The notes under the pieces were generated by a model. That model was not told where the DNA came from and did not search any database. It was given only the letters and a program-made list of their open reading frames with translations. A program made the position numbers and the translations under genes. Shown piece after piece: positions 35,301 to 50,100 of a stretch of DNA of 64,000 nt. Origin of the DNA: Penium margaritaceum. Taxonomy: Eukaryota; Streptophyta; Zygnematophyceae; Desmidiales; Peniaceae. The stretch's first letter is position 1. The number at the start of each line of letters is the position of its first letter. The DNA is taken from the NCBI GenBank assembly GCA_023375785.1, contig SZWC01004741.1, positions 65,047 to 129,046 on the forward strand, written 5' to 3'.

Positions 35301-35620
35301 GGGTCACAAAAACCAATGTCGGGTAACAGAAACCAAAGCTGGGTCACAGAAACCAAAGCCGGGTCACATAAACCAAAGCCGGGTCACAGAAACCAAATAT
35401 GGGTCACATGAATTAAAGCCGGGTCACAAAAACCAAATCCGGGTCACAGAAACCAAAGCCGGGTCACAAAAACCAATGTCGGGTAACAGAAACCAAAGCT
35501 GGGTCACAGAAACCAAAGCCGGGTCACATAAACCAAAGCCGGGTCACAGAAACCAAATATGGGTCACATGAATTAAAGCCGGGTCACAAAAACCAAATCC
35601 GGGTCACAGAAACCAAAGCC
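35301..35620 (+). repeat. 160-bp tandem duplication in the 20-bp array
   Basis: The eight-unit block with markers AACCAATGTCGGGTAAC and CATGAATTAAAGCC occurs at 35301 and 35461. Confidence 0.85.
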
Positions 35621-36960
35621 TGGTCACATAAATCAAAGCCGGGTCACAAAAATCAAATCCGGTCGCAGAAACCAAAGCTGGGTCACAGAAGCAAAAGCCA
35701 GGTCACACAAACAAAAGCCGGTCACAAAAACCAAAGCCGGTCATAGAAACCAAAGCCGGGTCCCAGAAACCAAAGCCGTGTCACATAAACCATTGCCACA
35801 TCACATAAACCAACGCCGGGTCACATAAACCAAAGCCGGGTCACAGAAACAAGCCGGGTTGGAGAAACCAAAGCCGGGTCATAAAAACCAAAGCCGGGTC
35901 ACATAAACGAAAGCCGGGTCATAGAAACCAAAGACGGGTCACATAACCCAAAGCCGGGTCAAATACCAAAGCTGGATAAACCAAAGCCAGATCACACAAA
36001 CCAATACTGGACCACGGAAACGAAAGCCGGGTCGGAGAAACCAAAGCCGGGTCACAGAAATCAAAGCCGGGTAACAGAAACCAAAGCAGGGTCATAGAAA
36101 CCAAAGCCGGGTCACATAAACCAAAGCCGGGTCACAGCAACCAAAGCCGGGTCACACAATCCAAAGCCGAGTCACAGAAAACAAAGCCGGGTCACATAAA
36201 GCAAAGCCGGTTCACACAAACCAAAACCGGGTCACAAAAACCAAAGCCATGTCAGAGAAGCAAAAGCCGGGTCACAGAAACCAAAGCCGGTTCACAAAAA
36301 CCAAAGCCGGGTCACATAAACCAAAGTCGGGTCACAGAACCAAAACCAAGTCATAGAAACCAAAGTCGGGTCACAGAAACCAAAGCCGGGTCACATAAAC
36401 CAAAGCCCGGTCACAGAAACCAAAGCCAAGTCACAAAAACCAAAGCTGGGTAACAGAAACCAAAGCCGGATCACAGGAACCAAAGCCTGGTCGTAAACCC
36501 AAAGCCGGTCAACAAACGAAAGCCGGAGTACAGAAACCAAAGCACAGTCATTGAAACCAAAGCCGGGTCAGAGAAACCAAAGCCGGGTCACATAATCCAA
36601 AGCCGGATCACAGAAACCAAAGCCGGGTCACAGCAACCACAGCCACGTCACAGAACTAAAGCCGGGTCACAGAAACCAAAACCAGGTCACAAAAACCAAA
36701 CCAGGGTCAGAGAAACCAAAGCAGGGTCACAGTAACCAAAGCCGGCTCACAGACACAAAAGCCAGGTCAAAGAAACCAAAGCCGGGTCACATAAACCAAA
36801 GCTGGGTCAGAGAAACCAGAGCCGGGTCACAGAAACCAAATCTGGGTCACAGAAACCAAAGCCGGGTCACAGAAACCAAAGCCGGATCACAGAAACCAAA
36901 GCCGGGTCACAGAAACCAATGCCGGGTTACAAAAACCAATGCCGGGTCACAGAAACAAAA

Positions 36961-37280
36961 ACTGGGTCATAGAAACCAATGCCACGTCACATAAACCAAA
37001 GCCGGGTCACAGAAACCAAAGCCGGGTCACATAAACCAAAGCCGGGTCACAGAAACCAAAACTGGGTCACAGAAATCAAAGCCGGGTCATAGAAACCAAA
37101 GCCGGGTCACAGAAACCAAAGCTGGGTCATAGAAACCAATGCCACGTCACATAAACCAAAGCCGGGTCACAGAAACCAAAGCCGGGTCACATAAACCAAA
37201 GCCGGGTCACAGAAACCAAAACTGGGTCACAGAAATCAAAGCCGGGTCATAGAAACCAAATCTGGGTCACATAAACCAAA
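36961..37280 (+). repeat. 160-bp tandem duplication in the 20-bp array
   Basis: AGAAACCAATGCCACGTCAC occurs at 36971 and 37131, with the same units following over eight repeats. Confidence 0.85.
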
Positions 37281-37780
37281 GCCAGGCCACAAAAACCAAA
37301 GCCGGGTCACAGAAACCGAAGCCGGGTCACATAAACCAAAGCTGGGTCATAAAAACCAAAGACGGGTCACATAAACCAAAGCCGGGTCAAACAAACCAAT
37401 GCCGGGTCAAAGAAACCAAAGCCGGGTCACAGATACAATAGCCGGGTCACATAGTGCCGGGTCAGAGAAGCCAAAGCCGGGTCACTGAAACCAAAGCCGG
37501 GTCAGAGAAACCAAAACTGGGTCACAGAAACCAAAGCCGGATCACAGAAACGAAAGCCGGGTGATAGAAACCAAAGACGGGTCACGGAAACCAAAGCTGG
37601 GTCAAATAAACAAAAGCTCGGTAAACCAAAGCCGGTACACAGAAACCAAAGCTTGGCCAAAGAAACCAAAGCTGGGTCAGATAAACCAAAGCCGGGTCAC
37701 AGGAACCAAAACCAGGTCACAAAAAACAAAGCCGGGGACAGGAACCAAAGCCGGGTCAGAGAAACCAAAGCCGGGTCACA

Positions 37781-38098
37781 GAAACCAATGCCGGGTCACA
37801 ACAACCAAAGCCGGGTCACAAAACCAAAGCCGGGTCACATAAACCAAGCCGGGTCACAAAAACCAAAGCTGGGTCACAGAAACCAAAGCCAGGTCACAGA
37901 TACCAAAGCCGGGTCACAGAAACCAAAGCCGGGTCACAGAAACCAATGCCGGGTCACAACAACCAAAGCCGGGTCACAAAACCAAAGCCGGGTCACATAA
38001 ACCAAGCCGGGTCACAAAAACCAAAGCTGGGTCACAGAAACCAAAGCCAGGTCACAGATACCAAAGCCGGGTCACAGAAACCAAAGCCGGGTCACAGA
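37781..38098 (+). repeat. 159-bp tandem duplication in the 20-bp array
   Basis: GAAACCAATGCCGGGTCACA occurs at 37781 and 37940, followed by the same shortened unit CATAAACCAAGCCGGG. Eight units less one base. Confidence 0.85.
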
Positions 38099-38124
38099 AA
38101 CCAAAGCCGGGTCACAGAAACCAA

Positions 38125-41100
38125 AGCGACTGGCAAGTACATCGACCTTCAATACGTAGTGGCGCAGTGTGGCTACCATGCACATGAACCAACCAAATAT
38201 GCATGTATGTATGTATGTATGTATGTATGTATGTATGTATGTATGTATGTATGTATGTATGTATGTATGTATGTATGTATGTATGTACGTATGTATGTAT
38301 GTTTGTATGTCAGTGACCATGACCAAAGAATTTCACTTCACGTGGTCAATGTTGACAACTCACAACAAGATTCACAGATAGTCAGAGGGTGTAACAATGG
38401 TTTGGGAATAGTAGCTATCAACTAGAATGCACAAAGACCTTCAATATGTAGTGACACAGCGTGGCAACCATGTACAGTGACAAACCCAAGTAGGCATATG
38501 CCACTAACCATGACCATTAGAATTTCACATTGTGTCGTCAACGTTGATAACTCATAACACATGTCACAAATGGTCAGAGGGAAAAACAATTGGTTGAGAA
38601 TACTGGTTATCAACTAGCAAGTACAAAGACCTTCAAGAAGTAGTGGTACGGTGTGGCTAGCGTGCACAGTGACCAAACGGATGATGCATACGTCACTAAC
38701 TATGACCAACAAATTCACTATGTGTGGTCAACATTGACAACTCATAACACGAGTCACAAATGGTCAGAGGGATAGACAATGGTTTGGGAACCGTATGTAT
38801 TGGCTAGAAAGGACAAAGAACTTCAATAAGTAGTGGCACAGTGTGGGTACTATGCACACCGAACAACCAAACTAGGCATATGTCACTGACCATGAACGGA
38901 GAATTTCAATATGGGTGGTCATCGTTCACAACCCATAACACGAGTCACAGATGGTCAGAGGGAGAAACAATGATTTCGGAATATTATTTTTCAACTAGCA
39001 AGTACAATGACCTTCAACAAGTAGTAACACGGTGTGACTACCATGCACACTGACCGACCAAAGTAGGCACATGTACTGCCTTTGACCAAAGAAATCCGCT
39101 GTGTGTGGTCAACTTTGAAAACGCATAATACGAGTCAGAAATGGTCAGAGGGGGAAAATTTGTTTGGGAACGCTATGTATCAACTAGCAAGCTCAGGACC
39201 TTCAATAACTAGTGGCGCGGTGTGTCTACCATGTACAGTGACTAACCAAAGTAGGCATGTGTCACTGCCTATGACCAAAGAATGTCACTATGTGTGGTCA
39301 ACTTTGACAACTCATAACACGACTCACAAATGGTCAGAGGGGGAAAAAATGGTTTGTGAATACTAGTTATCGACAAGCAAGTACAAAGACCTTCAATATG
39401 TAGTGGCACAGTGTGGCTACCATGCACAGTGACCAGCCATAGTATGCATATGTCACTGACCATGACCAAAGAATTTCACTTCACGTGGTGAACGTTGACA
39501 GCTCACAACAAGATTCACAGATAGTCAGAGGGGGTAACAATGGTTTGGGAACACTAGCTATTAACTATAAAGCTCAAAGACCTTCAATACATAGTGACAC
39601 AGCGTGGAAACCATGTACTGTGACAAACCAAAGTAATAATATGCCACTAGCCATGACAAAAAAAAATTCACATTGTGTGGGCAATGTTGAAAACGCATAA
39701 CACGAGTCACAAATGGTCAAAGGGGGAAACAATTGGTTGGGAACACTAGTTATCAACTAGAAAGTACAAAGACCTTCAACAAGTAGTGGCACTGTGTGGC
39801 TAGCGTGCACAGTGATCAACCAAATCCACTATGTGTAGTCAACATTGGGAACTCAAACACGAGTCAAAAATGGTCAGAGAGAGAGACAATGGTTTAGGAA
39901 CCCTATGTATTGACTAGACAGGACAAATAACTTCAATAAGTAGTGGCACAGCGTTGGTACTATGCACACAGAACAACCAAACTAGGCATATATCACTGAC
40001 CATGACCAAAGAATTGCAACATGGGTCGTCAACGTTCACAACCCATAACACGAGTCACAAATGGTCAGAGGGGGAAACAATTGTTTCAGAATATTAGTCT
40101 TCAACTAGCAAGTATAATGAACTTCAACAAGCAGTAGCACGGTGTGACAACCATGCACAATGACCGACCAACGTAGGCACATGTACCGCCTTTGATCAAT
40201 GAAATCCGTTATGTGTGGTCAACGCTGAAAACTTATAAATCCGTTGTGTGTGGTCAGAGGGAGAGACAATGGTTTGGGAACCCTATGTATCGACTGGAAA
40301 GGACCAAGAACTTCAATACGCAGTGGCACGGTGTGGCTACTATGCACACCAAACAACCAAACTAGGCATATGTCACTGACCATGACCAAAGAATTTCAGT
40401 ATGGGTGGTCAACGTTCACAATCCATAACACAAGTCACAAATGGTCACAGGGGGAAACAATGGTCTCCGAAAAGTTGTTTTCAACTAGAAAGTACAACAA
40501 CCTTCAATAAGTAGTAGCATGGTGTGGCTACCATGCACAATGACTGACCAAAGTAGGCATACGTACTGCCTTTGACCAAAGAAATCTGCTGTGTGTGGTC
40601 AACATTGACAACTCATAATACGAGTCACAAATGGTCAGCAGGGAAAACAATGGTTTGGGAACACCAGGTGTCAACTAGCAAGCACAAGGACCTTCAATTA
40701 GTGGTGGCACGGTGTGGCTACCATGTAGAACGACCAACCAAAGTAGGCATGTGTTACTGACCATGACCAAAGAATGTCACTATGTGTGGTCAACTTTGGC
40801 AACTCATAACACGAGTCACAAATGGTCAGAGGGGGGAAACATTGGTTTGTGAATACTTGTTATCGACTAGCAAGTACAAATACCTTCAATATGTAGTGGC
40901 AAAGTGTGGCTACCATGCACAGTAACCAGCCACAGTATGCATATGTCACTAACCATGACCAAATAATTTCACTTAACGTGGTGAACGTCAACAACTCACA
41001 ACAAGAGCCATAGATAGTGAGAGGGGGTAACAATGGTTTGGGAACACTAGCTACCAAATAGAAATCACAAAGACCTTCAATACGCAGTGACACGGCGTGG

Positions 41101-44100
41101 CAACCATGTACAGTGACAAGCCAAAGTAGGCATATGCCATTAACCATGACCAAAAGAATTTCACAGTGTTTGGTCAACGTTGAAAACTCATAACACGAGT
41201 CACAAATGGTCATAGGGAAAAACAATAGGTTGGTAACACTAGTTATCAACTAGTAAGTACAAAGACCTTCAACAAGCAGTGGCACGGGGTGGCTAGCGTG
41301 CATAGTGACCAACCAAAGGATGCATACGTCACTGACTATGACCAAAGAAGTCCACTATGTACGTTCAACATTCACAACTCAAAACGAGTCACAAATGGTC
41401 AGAGGGAGAGACAATGGTTTGGAAACCACATGTATGAACTAGAAAGGACCCAGAACTTCAATACGCAGTGGCACGGAGTGGCTACTATGTACACCGAACA
41501 ATAAAACTAGGCATATGTCACTGACCATGACCAAAGAATTTCAGTATGGGTGGTCAACGTTCACAACCCATAACACAAGTCACAAATGGTCAGAGGGGGA
41601 AACAATGATCTCGCAATATTAGTTTTCAACTAGCAAGTACAACAAACTTCAATAATTAGTAGCACGGTGTGGCTACCATGCACAATGACCGACCAAAGTA
41701 GGCATATGTACTGCATTTGACCAAAGAAATCTGTTGTGTGTGGTCAACGTTGAAAACTCATAATACGAGTCACAAATGGTCAGAGGGGAAACAATGGTGT
41801 GGGAACACCAGGTATCAACTAGCAAGCACAATGACCTTCAGTAAGTAGTGGCACGGTGTGGCTACCATGTACAATGACCAACCAAAGTAGGCACGTGTCA
41901 GTGACCACGAGCAAAGAATGTCACTATGTGTGGTCAACTTTGGCAACTCATAACACGAGTCACAAATGGTCAGAGGGGGAAACAATGGTTTGTGAATACT
42001 AGTTATCGACTAGCAAGTACAAAGACCTTTAATATGTAGTGGCACAACTGGCTACCATGCACAGTGACCAGCCAAAGTATGCATATGTCACTGACCATGA
42101 CCAACTAATTTCACTTCACGTGGTGAACGTTGACAACTCACAACAAGAGTCACAGATATTCACAGGGGGTAACAATGGTTTGGGAACACTAGTTACCAAC
42201 TAGAAAGCATAAAGGCCTTCAATACACAGTGACACGGCTTGGCAACCATGTACAGTGACAAACCAAAGTAGGCATATTGCACTAACCATGACCAAAATAA
42301 TTTCACAGTGTGTGGTCAACGTTGAAAACACATAACACGAGTCACAAATGGTCAGAGGGAAAAAATTAGGTTTGTAACACTAGTTATCAACTAGCAGGTA
42401 CAAAGACCTTCAACAAGTAGTGGCACGGTGTGGCTAGCGTGCACAGTGACCAACCAAAGGATGCATATGTCACTGACTATGACCAAAGAAGTCCACTATG
42501 TGTGGTGAATATTGACAACTCATAACACGAGTCACAGATGGTCAGAGGGGGAGACATCGGTCTGGAAACCATATGTATCAACTAGAAAGGACCAAGAACT
42601 TCAATACGTAGTGGCACGGCATGGATACTATGCACACCGAATCACCAAACTAGGCATATGTCACTGACCATTACCAAAGAATTCCAGTATGGGTGGTCAA
42701 CGTTCACAACCCTTAACACAAGTCACAAATGGTCAGAGGGGGAAACAATGGTCTCGGAATATTAGTTTTCAACTAGCAAGTACAACAACCTTCAATAATT
42801 AGTAGCACAGTGTGGCTACCATGCACAATGAGCGAGCAAAGTAGGCATATGTACTGCCTTTTACCAAAGAAGTCCGTTGTGTGTGGTCAACGTTGAAAAC
42901 TCATAATACGAGTCACAAAAGGTCAGAAGGGGAAACAATGGTTTGAGAACACCAGGTATCAACTAGCAAGCACAACGGCCTTCAATAAGTAGTGGCACGG
43001 TGTCGCTACCATGTACAATGACCAACGAAAGTAGGCATGTGTCACTGACCATGACCAAAGAATGTCACCATGTGTGGTCAACTTTTACAACTCATAACAC
43101 GAGTCACAAATGGTCAGAGGGGGAAACAATGGTTTGTGAATACTAGTTATCAAGTATAAAGTACAAAGACCTTCAATATGTAGTGGTACAATGTGGCTAC
43201 CATGCACAGTGACCAGCCAAAGTATGCATATGTCACTGACCATGACCAAACAATTTCACACTACACGTGGTCATTGTTGACAACTCACAACAAGAATCAC
43301 AGATAGTAAGAGGGGGTAACAATGCTTTGGGACACTAGCTATCAACTAGAAAGCACACAGACCTTTAATACGTAGTGACGCAGCATGGCAACCATGTACA
43401 ATGACAAACCAAAGTAGGTATATGTCACTAATCATGACCAAAGGAATTTCACAGTGTGTGGTCAACGTGGAAAACTCATAACATGAGTCACAAATGGTCA
43501 GAGGAAAAAACAGTAGATTGGGAACACTAGTTATCAACTAGCAAGTACAAGGACATTCAACAAGTAGTGGCACGATGTGGCTAGCATTCACAGTGACCAA
43601 CCAAATGATGCATATGTCACTAACTATGACCAACAAATCCACTATGTGTGGTCAACTATCAAGAACAACGACATTCAATAAGTAGTAGCACGGTGTGGCT
43701 ACCATGCACAATGACCGACCGAAGTAGGCATATGTTTTGTCTCTGACCAAAGAAATCTGCTGGGTTTTGTCAACGTTGACAACTCATAATACGAATCACA
43801 AATGTTCAGGGGGGAACAATGAGTTGGGAACACCAGGTATCAACTAGCAAACACAAGGACCTTCAATAAGTAGTGGCACGGTCTGGCTACCATGTACAAT
43901 GACCGACCAAAGTAGGCATATGTCATTCACCATGACCAAATAATTTCACTACGTTTGGTCAACTTTGACAACTCATAACACGAGTCACAAATGGTCAGAG
44001 GGGGAAACAATGGTTTGTGAATACTAGTTATTGACTAGCAAGTACAAAGACCTTCAATATGCAGTGGCACAGTGTGGCTGCCATGCACAGTGACCAGCCA

Positions 44101-47100
44101 AAAAAAGTATATGTCACTGACCATGACCAAAGAAGTTCACTTCACGTGGTCAACGTTGACAACTCACAACAAGATTCACAGTTAGTCAGAGGGGGTAACA
44201 ATGGTTTGGGAACACTTGTTATCAACTAGAAAGCACAAAGACCTTCAATACGCATTGAAACGGCATGGAAACCATGTACAGTGACAGAACAAAGTAGGCA
44301 TATGCCACTAACCATGGGCAAAAGAATTTCACAGTGTGTGTTCAACGTTGAAAACTCATAACATGAGTCACAAATGGTCAGAGGGAAAAACAATGGGTTG
44401 GGAACACTAGTTATCAACAAGCAAGTACAGAGACCATCAACAAGTAGTGGCACGGTGTGGCTAGCGTGCACAGTGACCAACCAAAGGATGCATACGTCAC
44501 TGACTATGACCAAACAAATGCACTATGTGTGGTCAACGTTGACAACTCACAACACGAGTCACAAATTGTCAGAGGGAGAGACAATGGTTTGGGAACCCTA
44601 TGTATTGACTGGAAAGGACAAAGAACTTCAATAATTAGTGGCACACTGTGGCTTATATGCACACCGAACAACCAAACTAGGCATATGTCACTGACCATGA
44701 CCAAAGCATTTCAATATGGATGGTCAACATTCACAACCCATAACACGAGTCACAAAGGGAGAGAGAGGGGGAAACAATGGTTTCGGAATATTAGTTTTCA
44801 ACTAGCCAGGACAATGACCTTCAATAAGTAGTAGCACGGTGTGGCTACCATGCGCAATTACTGACCAAGGTAGGCATATGTACTACCTTTGACGAAAGAA
44901 ACCCGCTGTGTGTTGTCAACGTTGAAAACTCATAATACAAGTCACAAATGGTTAGAGGGGGAAACAATGCTTTGAGAACACCAGGTATCAACTAGCAAGC
45001 ACGAGGATCTTCAGTAAGTAGTGGCACGGTGTGGCTACCATGTACACCGACCAACCAAAGTAGGCATCTGTCACTGGTCATGACCAAAGAATGTCACTAT
45101 GTGTGGTCAACTTTGACAACTCATAACACGAGTCACAAATGGTCAGAGGGGGAAACAATGGTTTGTGAATACTAGTTATCGACTAGCAAGTACAAAGACA
45201 TTTAATATGCAGTGGCACAGTGTGGCTACAATGCACAGTGACAAGCCAAAGTATGCATATGTCACTGACCATGACCAAATAATTTCACTTCACGTGGTCA
45301 ACGTTGACAACTCACAACAAGTGTCGCATATATTCATATTGGGTAACAATGGTTTTGGAACACTAGCTATCAACTAGATAGTGCAAAGACCTTAAATACG
45401 TAGTGACACAGCATTACAACCATGTACAGTGACAAACCAAAGTAAGCAAATGCCACTAACCATGACCGAAAGAATTTCACAGTGTGTGGTCAACGTTGAA
45501 AACTCAGAACACGAGTCACAAATGGACTGAGGGGGGAACAATGGATTGAGAACACTAGTTATCAACTAGTAAGTACAAATACCTTCAACAAGTAGTGGCA
45601 CGGTGCGCCTAGCGTGCACAGTGACCAACCAAAGGATGCATACGTCACTGACTATGACTTAAGAAATTCACTATGTGTAGTCAACATTGACAACTCATAA
45701 CACGAGTCACAAATGATCAGAGGGAGAGACAATGGTTTGGGAACCCTATGCATTGACTAGAAAGGACAAAGAACTTCAATATGTAGTGTAACGGTGTGGC
45801 TACTATGCACACCGAACAACCAGACTAGGCATATGTCACTGACCATGACCAAATAATTTCAGTATGGGTGGTCAACGCTTACAACCCATAACACGAGTCA
45901 CAAATAGTCAGAGGGGGAAACAATGGTCTCCGAATATTAGTTGTCAACTAGCAAGTACGATGACCTTCAATAAGTAGTAGCACAGTGTGGCTACCATGCA
46001 CAATGACCGAGAAACGTATGCATATGTACTGCCATTGAACAAAGAAATCCGTTGTGTGTGGTCAACATTGAAAACTCATAATACGAGTCACAAATGGTCA
46101 GAGAGGGAAACAATGGTTTGGGAACACCAGGTATCAACTAGCAAGCACAAGACCTTCAATAAGTAGTGGCACGGTGTGGCTACCTTGTACAATGATCAAC
46201 CAAAGTAGGCATGTGTCACTGACCATGACCAAAGAATGTCACTATGTGTGGTGAACGTTGACAACTCATAACACGAATCACAAATGGTCAGAGGGGAAAC
46301 AATGGTTTGTGAATACTAGTTATCGACTTGCATGTACAAAGACCTTCAATATGCAGTGGCACAGTGTGGCTACCATGCACAGTGACCAGCCAAAGTATGC
46401 ATGTGTCACAGACCATGACCAAAGAATTTCACTTCATGTGGTCAACGTTGACAACTCACAACAAGAGTGACACATAGAGAGAGGAGATAACAGTGGTTTG
46501 GGAACACTAGGTATCAACTAGAAAGTTAAAAGACCTTCAATACATAGTGACACACCGTGGCAACCATGTACAGTGACAAACCAAAGTAAGCATATGCCAC
46601 TAACTATGACCAAAAGAATTTCACAGTGTGTGGTCAACGTTGAAAACTCATAACACGAGTCACAAATGATCAAAAGGGGAAACACTGGATAGAAACAGTA
46701 GTTATCAACTAGCAAGTACAAAGACCTTCAACAAGTAGTGGCACGGTGCGGCTAGCGTGCACAGTGACCAACCAAAGGATGCATACTTCACTGACTATGA
46801 CCAAAGAAGTCCACTATGTGTTGTCAACATTGATAACTCATAAAACGAGTCACAAATGGTCGGAGGGAGATACAATGGGTTGGGAACCCTATGTATTGAC
46901 TAGAAAGGACACAGAACTTCAATACGTAGTGTCATGGTGTGGCTACTATGCACACCGAACAACCAAACTAGGCATATGTGCATGACCAAAGAATCTCCGT
47001 ATGGGTGGTCAACATTCACAACCCAAAACACGAGTCACAAATGTTCAGAGGGTGGAAACAATGGTCTCGGAAGATGAGTTATCAACTAGCAAGTACAACT

Positions 47101-50100
47101 ACCTTCCATAAGTAGTAGCACGGTGTGGCTTCCATGCACAATGACCAAGCAAAGTAGGCATGCGTACTGCCTTTGACCAAAGAAATCCGCTATGTGTGGT
47201 CATCGTTGACAACTCATAATACGAGTCACAAATGGTCAGAGGGGGAAACAATGGGTTGGGAACACCAGGTATCAACTAGCAAGCACAAGGACCTTCAATA
47301 AGTAGTGGCACGGTGTGGCTACAATGTACAATGACCAACCAAAGTAGGCATGTGTCACTGACCATGACCAAAGAATGTCACTATGTGTGGTCAACTTTGA
47401 CAACTCATAACACAAGTCACAAATGGCTAGAGGGGGGAACAATGGTTTGTGAATACTAGTTATTGACTAGCAAGTACAAAGACCTTCACTATGTAGTGGC
47501 ACAGTGTGGCTACCATGCACAGTGACCAGCCAAAGTATGCATATGTCACTGACCATGACCACAGACTTCCACTTCACGTGGTCTACGTTGACAACTCACA
47601 ACATGAGTCACAGATAGTCAGAGGGGGTAACAGTGGTTTGGGAACACTAGCTATCAACTACAAAGCACAAATACCTTCAATACGTAGTGACACAACGTGA
47701 CAACCATGTACAATGACAAACCAAAGTAAGCATATGCCACTAACCATGACCAAAAGAATGTCACAATGTATGGTCAACGTTGAAAACTCATAACACGAGT
47801 CACAAATGGTCAGAGGGGAAAACAATGGGTTGGGAACACCAGTTATCAACTAGCAAGTACAAATACCTTCAACAAGTAGTGGCACGGTGTGGCTAGCATG
47901 CACGGTGACCAATCAAATGATGCATACGTAAATGACTATGACCAAAGTCCACTATGTGTGGTCAACATTGACAGCTCATAACACCAGTCACGAATGGTTT
48001 GAGGGAGGGACAATGGTTTGGGAACCCTATGTATTGACTAGAAAGAACGAAGAACTTCAGCACGTAGTGGCACAATGTGGCTACTATTCACACCGAACAA
48101 TCAAACTAGGCATATGTCACTGACCATGACCAAAGAATTTCAGTATGGATGGTAAACGTTCACAACCCAAAACACGAGTCACAAATGGTCAGAGGGGGAA
48201 ACATTGGTATTGGAATATTAGTTTTCAACTAGCAAGTACAACGACCATCAATAAGTAGTAGCACGGTATGGCTTCCATGCACAATGTACAACCAAAGAAG
48301 GCATACGTACGTGGTCTATGTTGACAACTCACAACATGAGTCACAGATAGTCAGAGGGGGTAACAATGGTTTGGGAACACTAGCTATCATCTAGAAAGCA
48401 CAAAGATCTTCAATACGTAGTGACACAGTGTGGCAACCATGTACAGTGACAAACCAAAGTAATAATAGCCACTAACCATGACCAAAAGAATTTCACAGTG
48501 TCTAGTCAATGTTGAAAACTCATAACACGAGTCACAAATGGTCAGAGGGGAAAACAATGGGTTGGAAATACTAGTTTTCAACTAGCAAGTACAAATACCC
48601 TCAACAAGTAGTGGCACGGTGTGGCTAGCGTGCACAGTGACATATCAAATGATGCGTACGTCACTGACTATGACCAAAGAAGTCCACTATGTGTGTTCAA
48701 CCTTGACAACTCATAACATGAGTCACAAATGGTCAGAGGGAGGGACAATGGTTTGACAACCCTATGTATAGACTAGAAAGGAGAAAGAACCTCAGTACGT
48801 AGTGGCACGATGTGGCTACTATGCACACCGAACAACCAAACTAGGCATATGTCACTGACCATGACCAAAGAAATTCAGTATGGATGGGCAATTTCACAAC
48901 CCAAAACACGAGTCACAAATGGTCAGAGGGGGAAACAATGGTATGAGAATATTAGTTTTTAACTAGCAAGTACAACGACCTTCAATAAGTAGTAGCACGG
49001 TGTGGCTTCTATGCACAATGACCGACCAAAGTAGGCATATGTACTACCTTTGACCAAAGAAATCCGCTGTGTGTGGTCAACGTTGAAAACTTATAATACG
49101 AGTCACAAATGGTCAGAGGGGGAAACAATGGTTTGGGAGCACCACGTATCAACTAGCAAGCACAAGGACCTTCAATAAGTAGTGGTACAACGTGGCTACC
49201 GTGTACAGTGACCAACCAAAGTAGGCATGTGTCACTGACCATGACCAAAGAATGTCACTATGTATGGTCAACCTTGACAACTCATAACACGAGTCACAAA
49301 TGGTCACAGGGGGAAACAATGGGTTGTGTATACTAGTTATTGACTAGCAAGTACAAAGACCTTTAATATGTAGTGGCACAGTGTGGCTACCATGCACAGT
49401 GACCAGCCAACGTATGCATATGTCACTGACCATGACCAACGAATTTCACTGCAGGAAGTCAACGTTGACAACTCACAACAAGAGTCATACATAGTCAGAG
49501 GGGGTAACAATGGTTTGGGAACACTAGCTATTAACTAGATAGTACACATACTTTCAATACGTAGTGACACAACGTGGAAATCATGTACAGGGACAAACCA
49601 AAGTAAGCATATAACACTAACAATGACCAAAAGAATTTCATAGTGTGTGGTCAACGTTGAAAACTCATAAAACGGGTCACAAATGATCAGAGGGGGAAAC
49701 AATAGGTTGGAAACACTACTTATCAACTAGAAAATACAAAGACCTTCAACAAGTAGTGGCACGGTATGGCTAGCACGCACAGTGACCATCCAAAGGATGC
49801 ATACGTCACTGACTATGACCAAAGAAGTCCACTATGTGTGGTCAACATTGAAAACTCATAACACGAGTCACAAATGGTTTGAGGGTGAGACCATGGTTTA
49901 AGAATCCTATGTATCGACTATAAAGGACAAAGAACTTCAATACGTAGTGGCACGGTGTGGCTACTATGCACACTGAACAACCAAACTAGGCATATGTCAC
50001 TGACCATGACCAAAGAATTTCAGTATGGGTGGTCAGTGTTCACAACCCAAAACACGAGTCACAAATGGTCAGAGGGGAAAAAATGATCTCGGAATATTAG

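Larger units (their letters stand above)
22093..38124 (+). repeat. 20-bp minisatellite array, forward orientation, main block
   Basis: About 800 copies of GGGTCACAGAAACCAAAGCC over 16 kb. Units commonly differ by CACAG/CACAT/CATAG/CACAA and by GCC/GCT/GTC, with single-base deletions in some. The 60-bp (three-unit) translation is stop-free in every plus-strand phase, giving 20-residue repeats such as TETKAGSQKPKPGHRNQSRV. ORFs up to 214 codons here are therefore a composition artefact, not genes. Several sub-blocks are secondarily amplified (listed separately). Nothing else was seen in the stretch. Confidence 0.95.

Noticed and set aside
15110-37842. Many 60-214-codon ORFs with repeats like KPKPGHRNQSRVTETKAGSQ
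   Set aside because: The 20-bp unit is stop-free in all plus-strand phases, so any stretch of the array yields long ORFs. Indels and orientation flips are tolerated freely, with no start, domain or boundary conservation.
22093-38124. CRISPR-like array
   Set aside because: The 20-bp units are contiguous with no spacers, and the context is eukaryotic with no cas genes.
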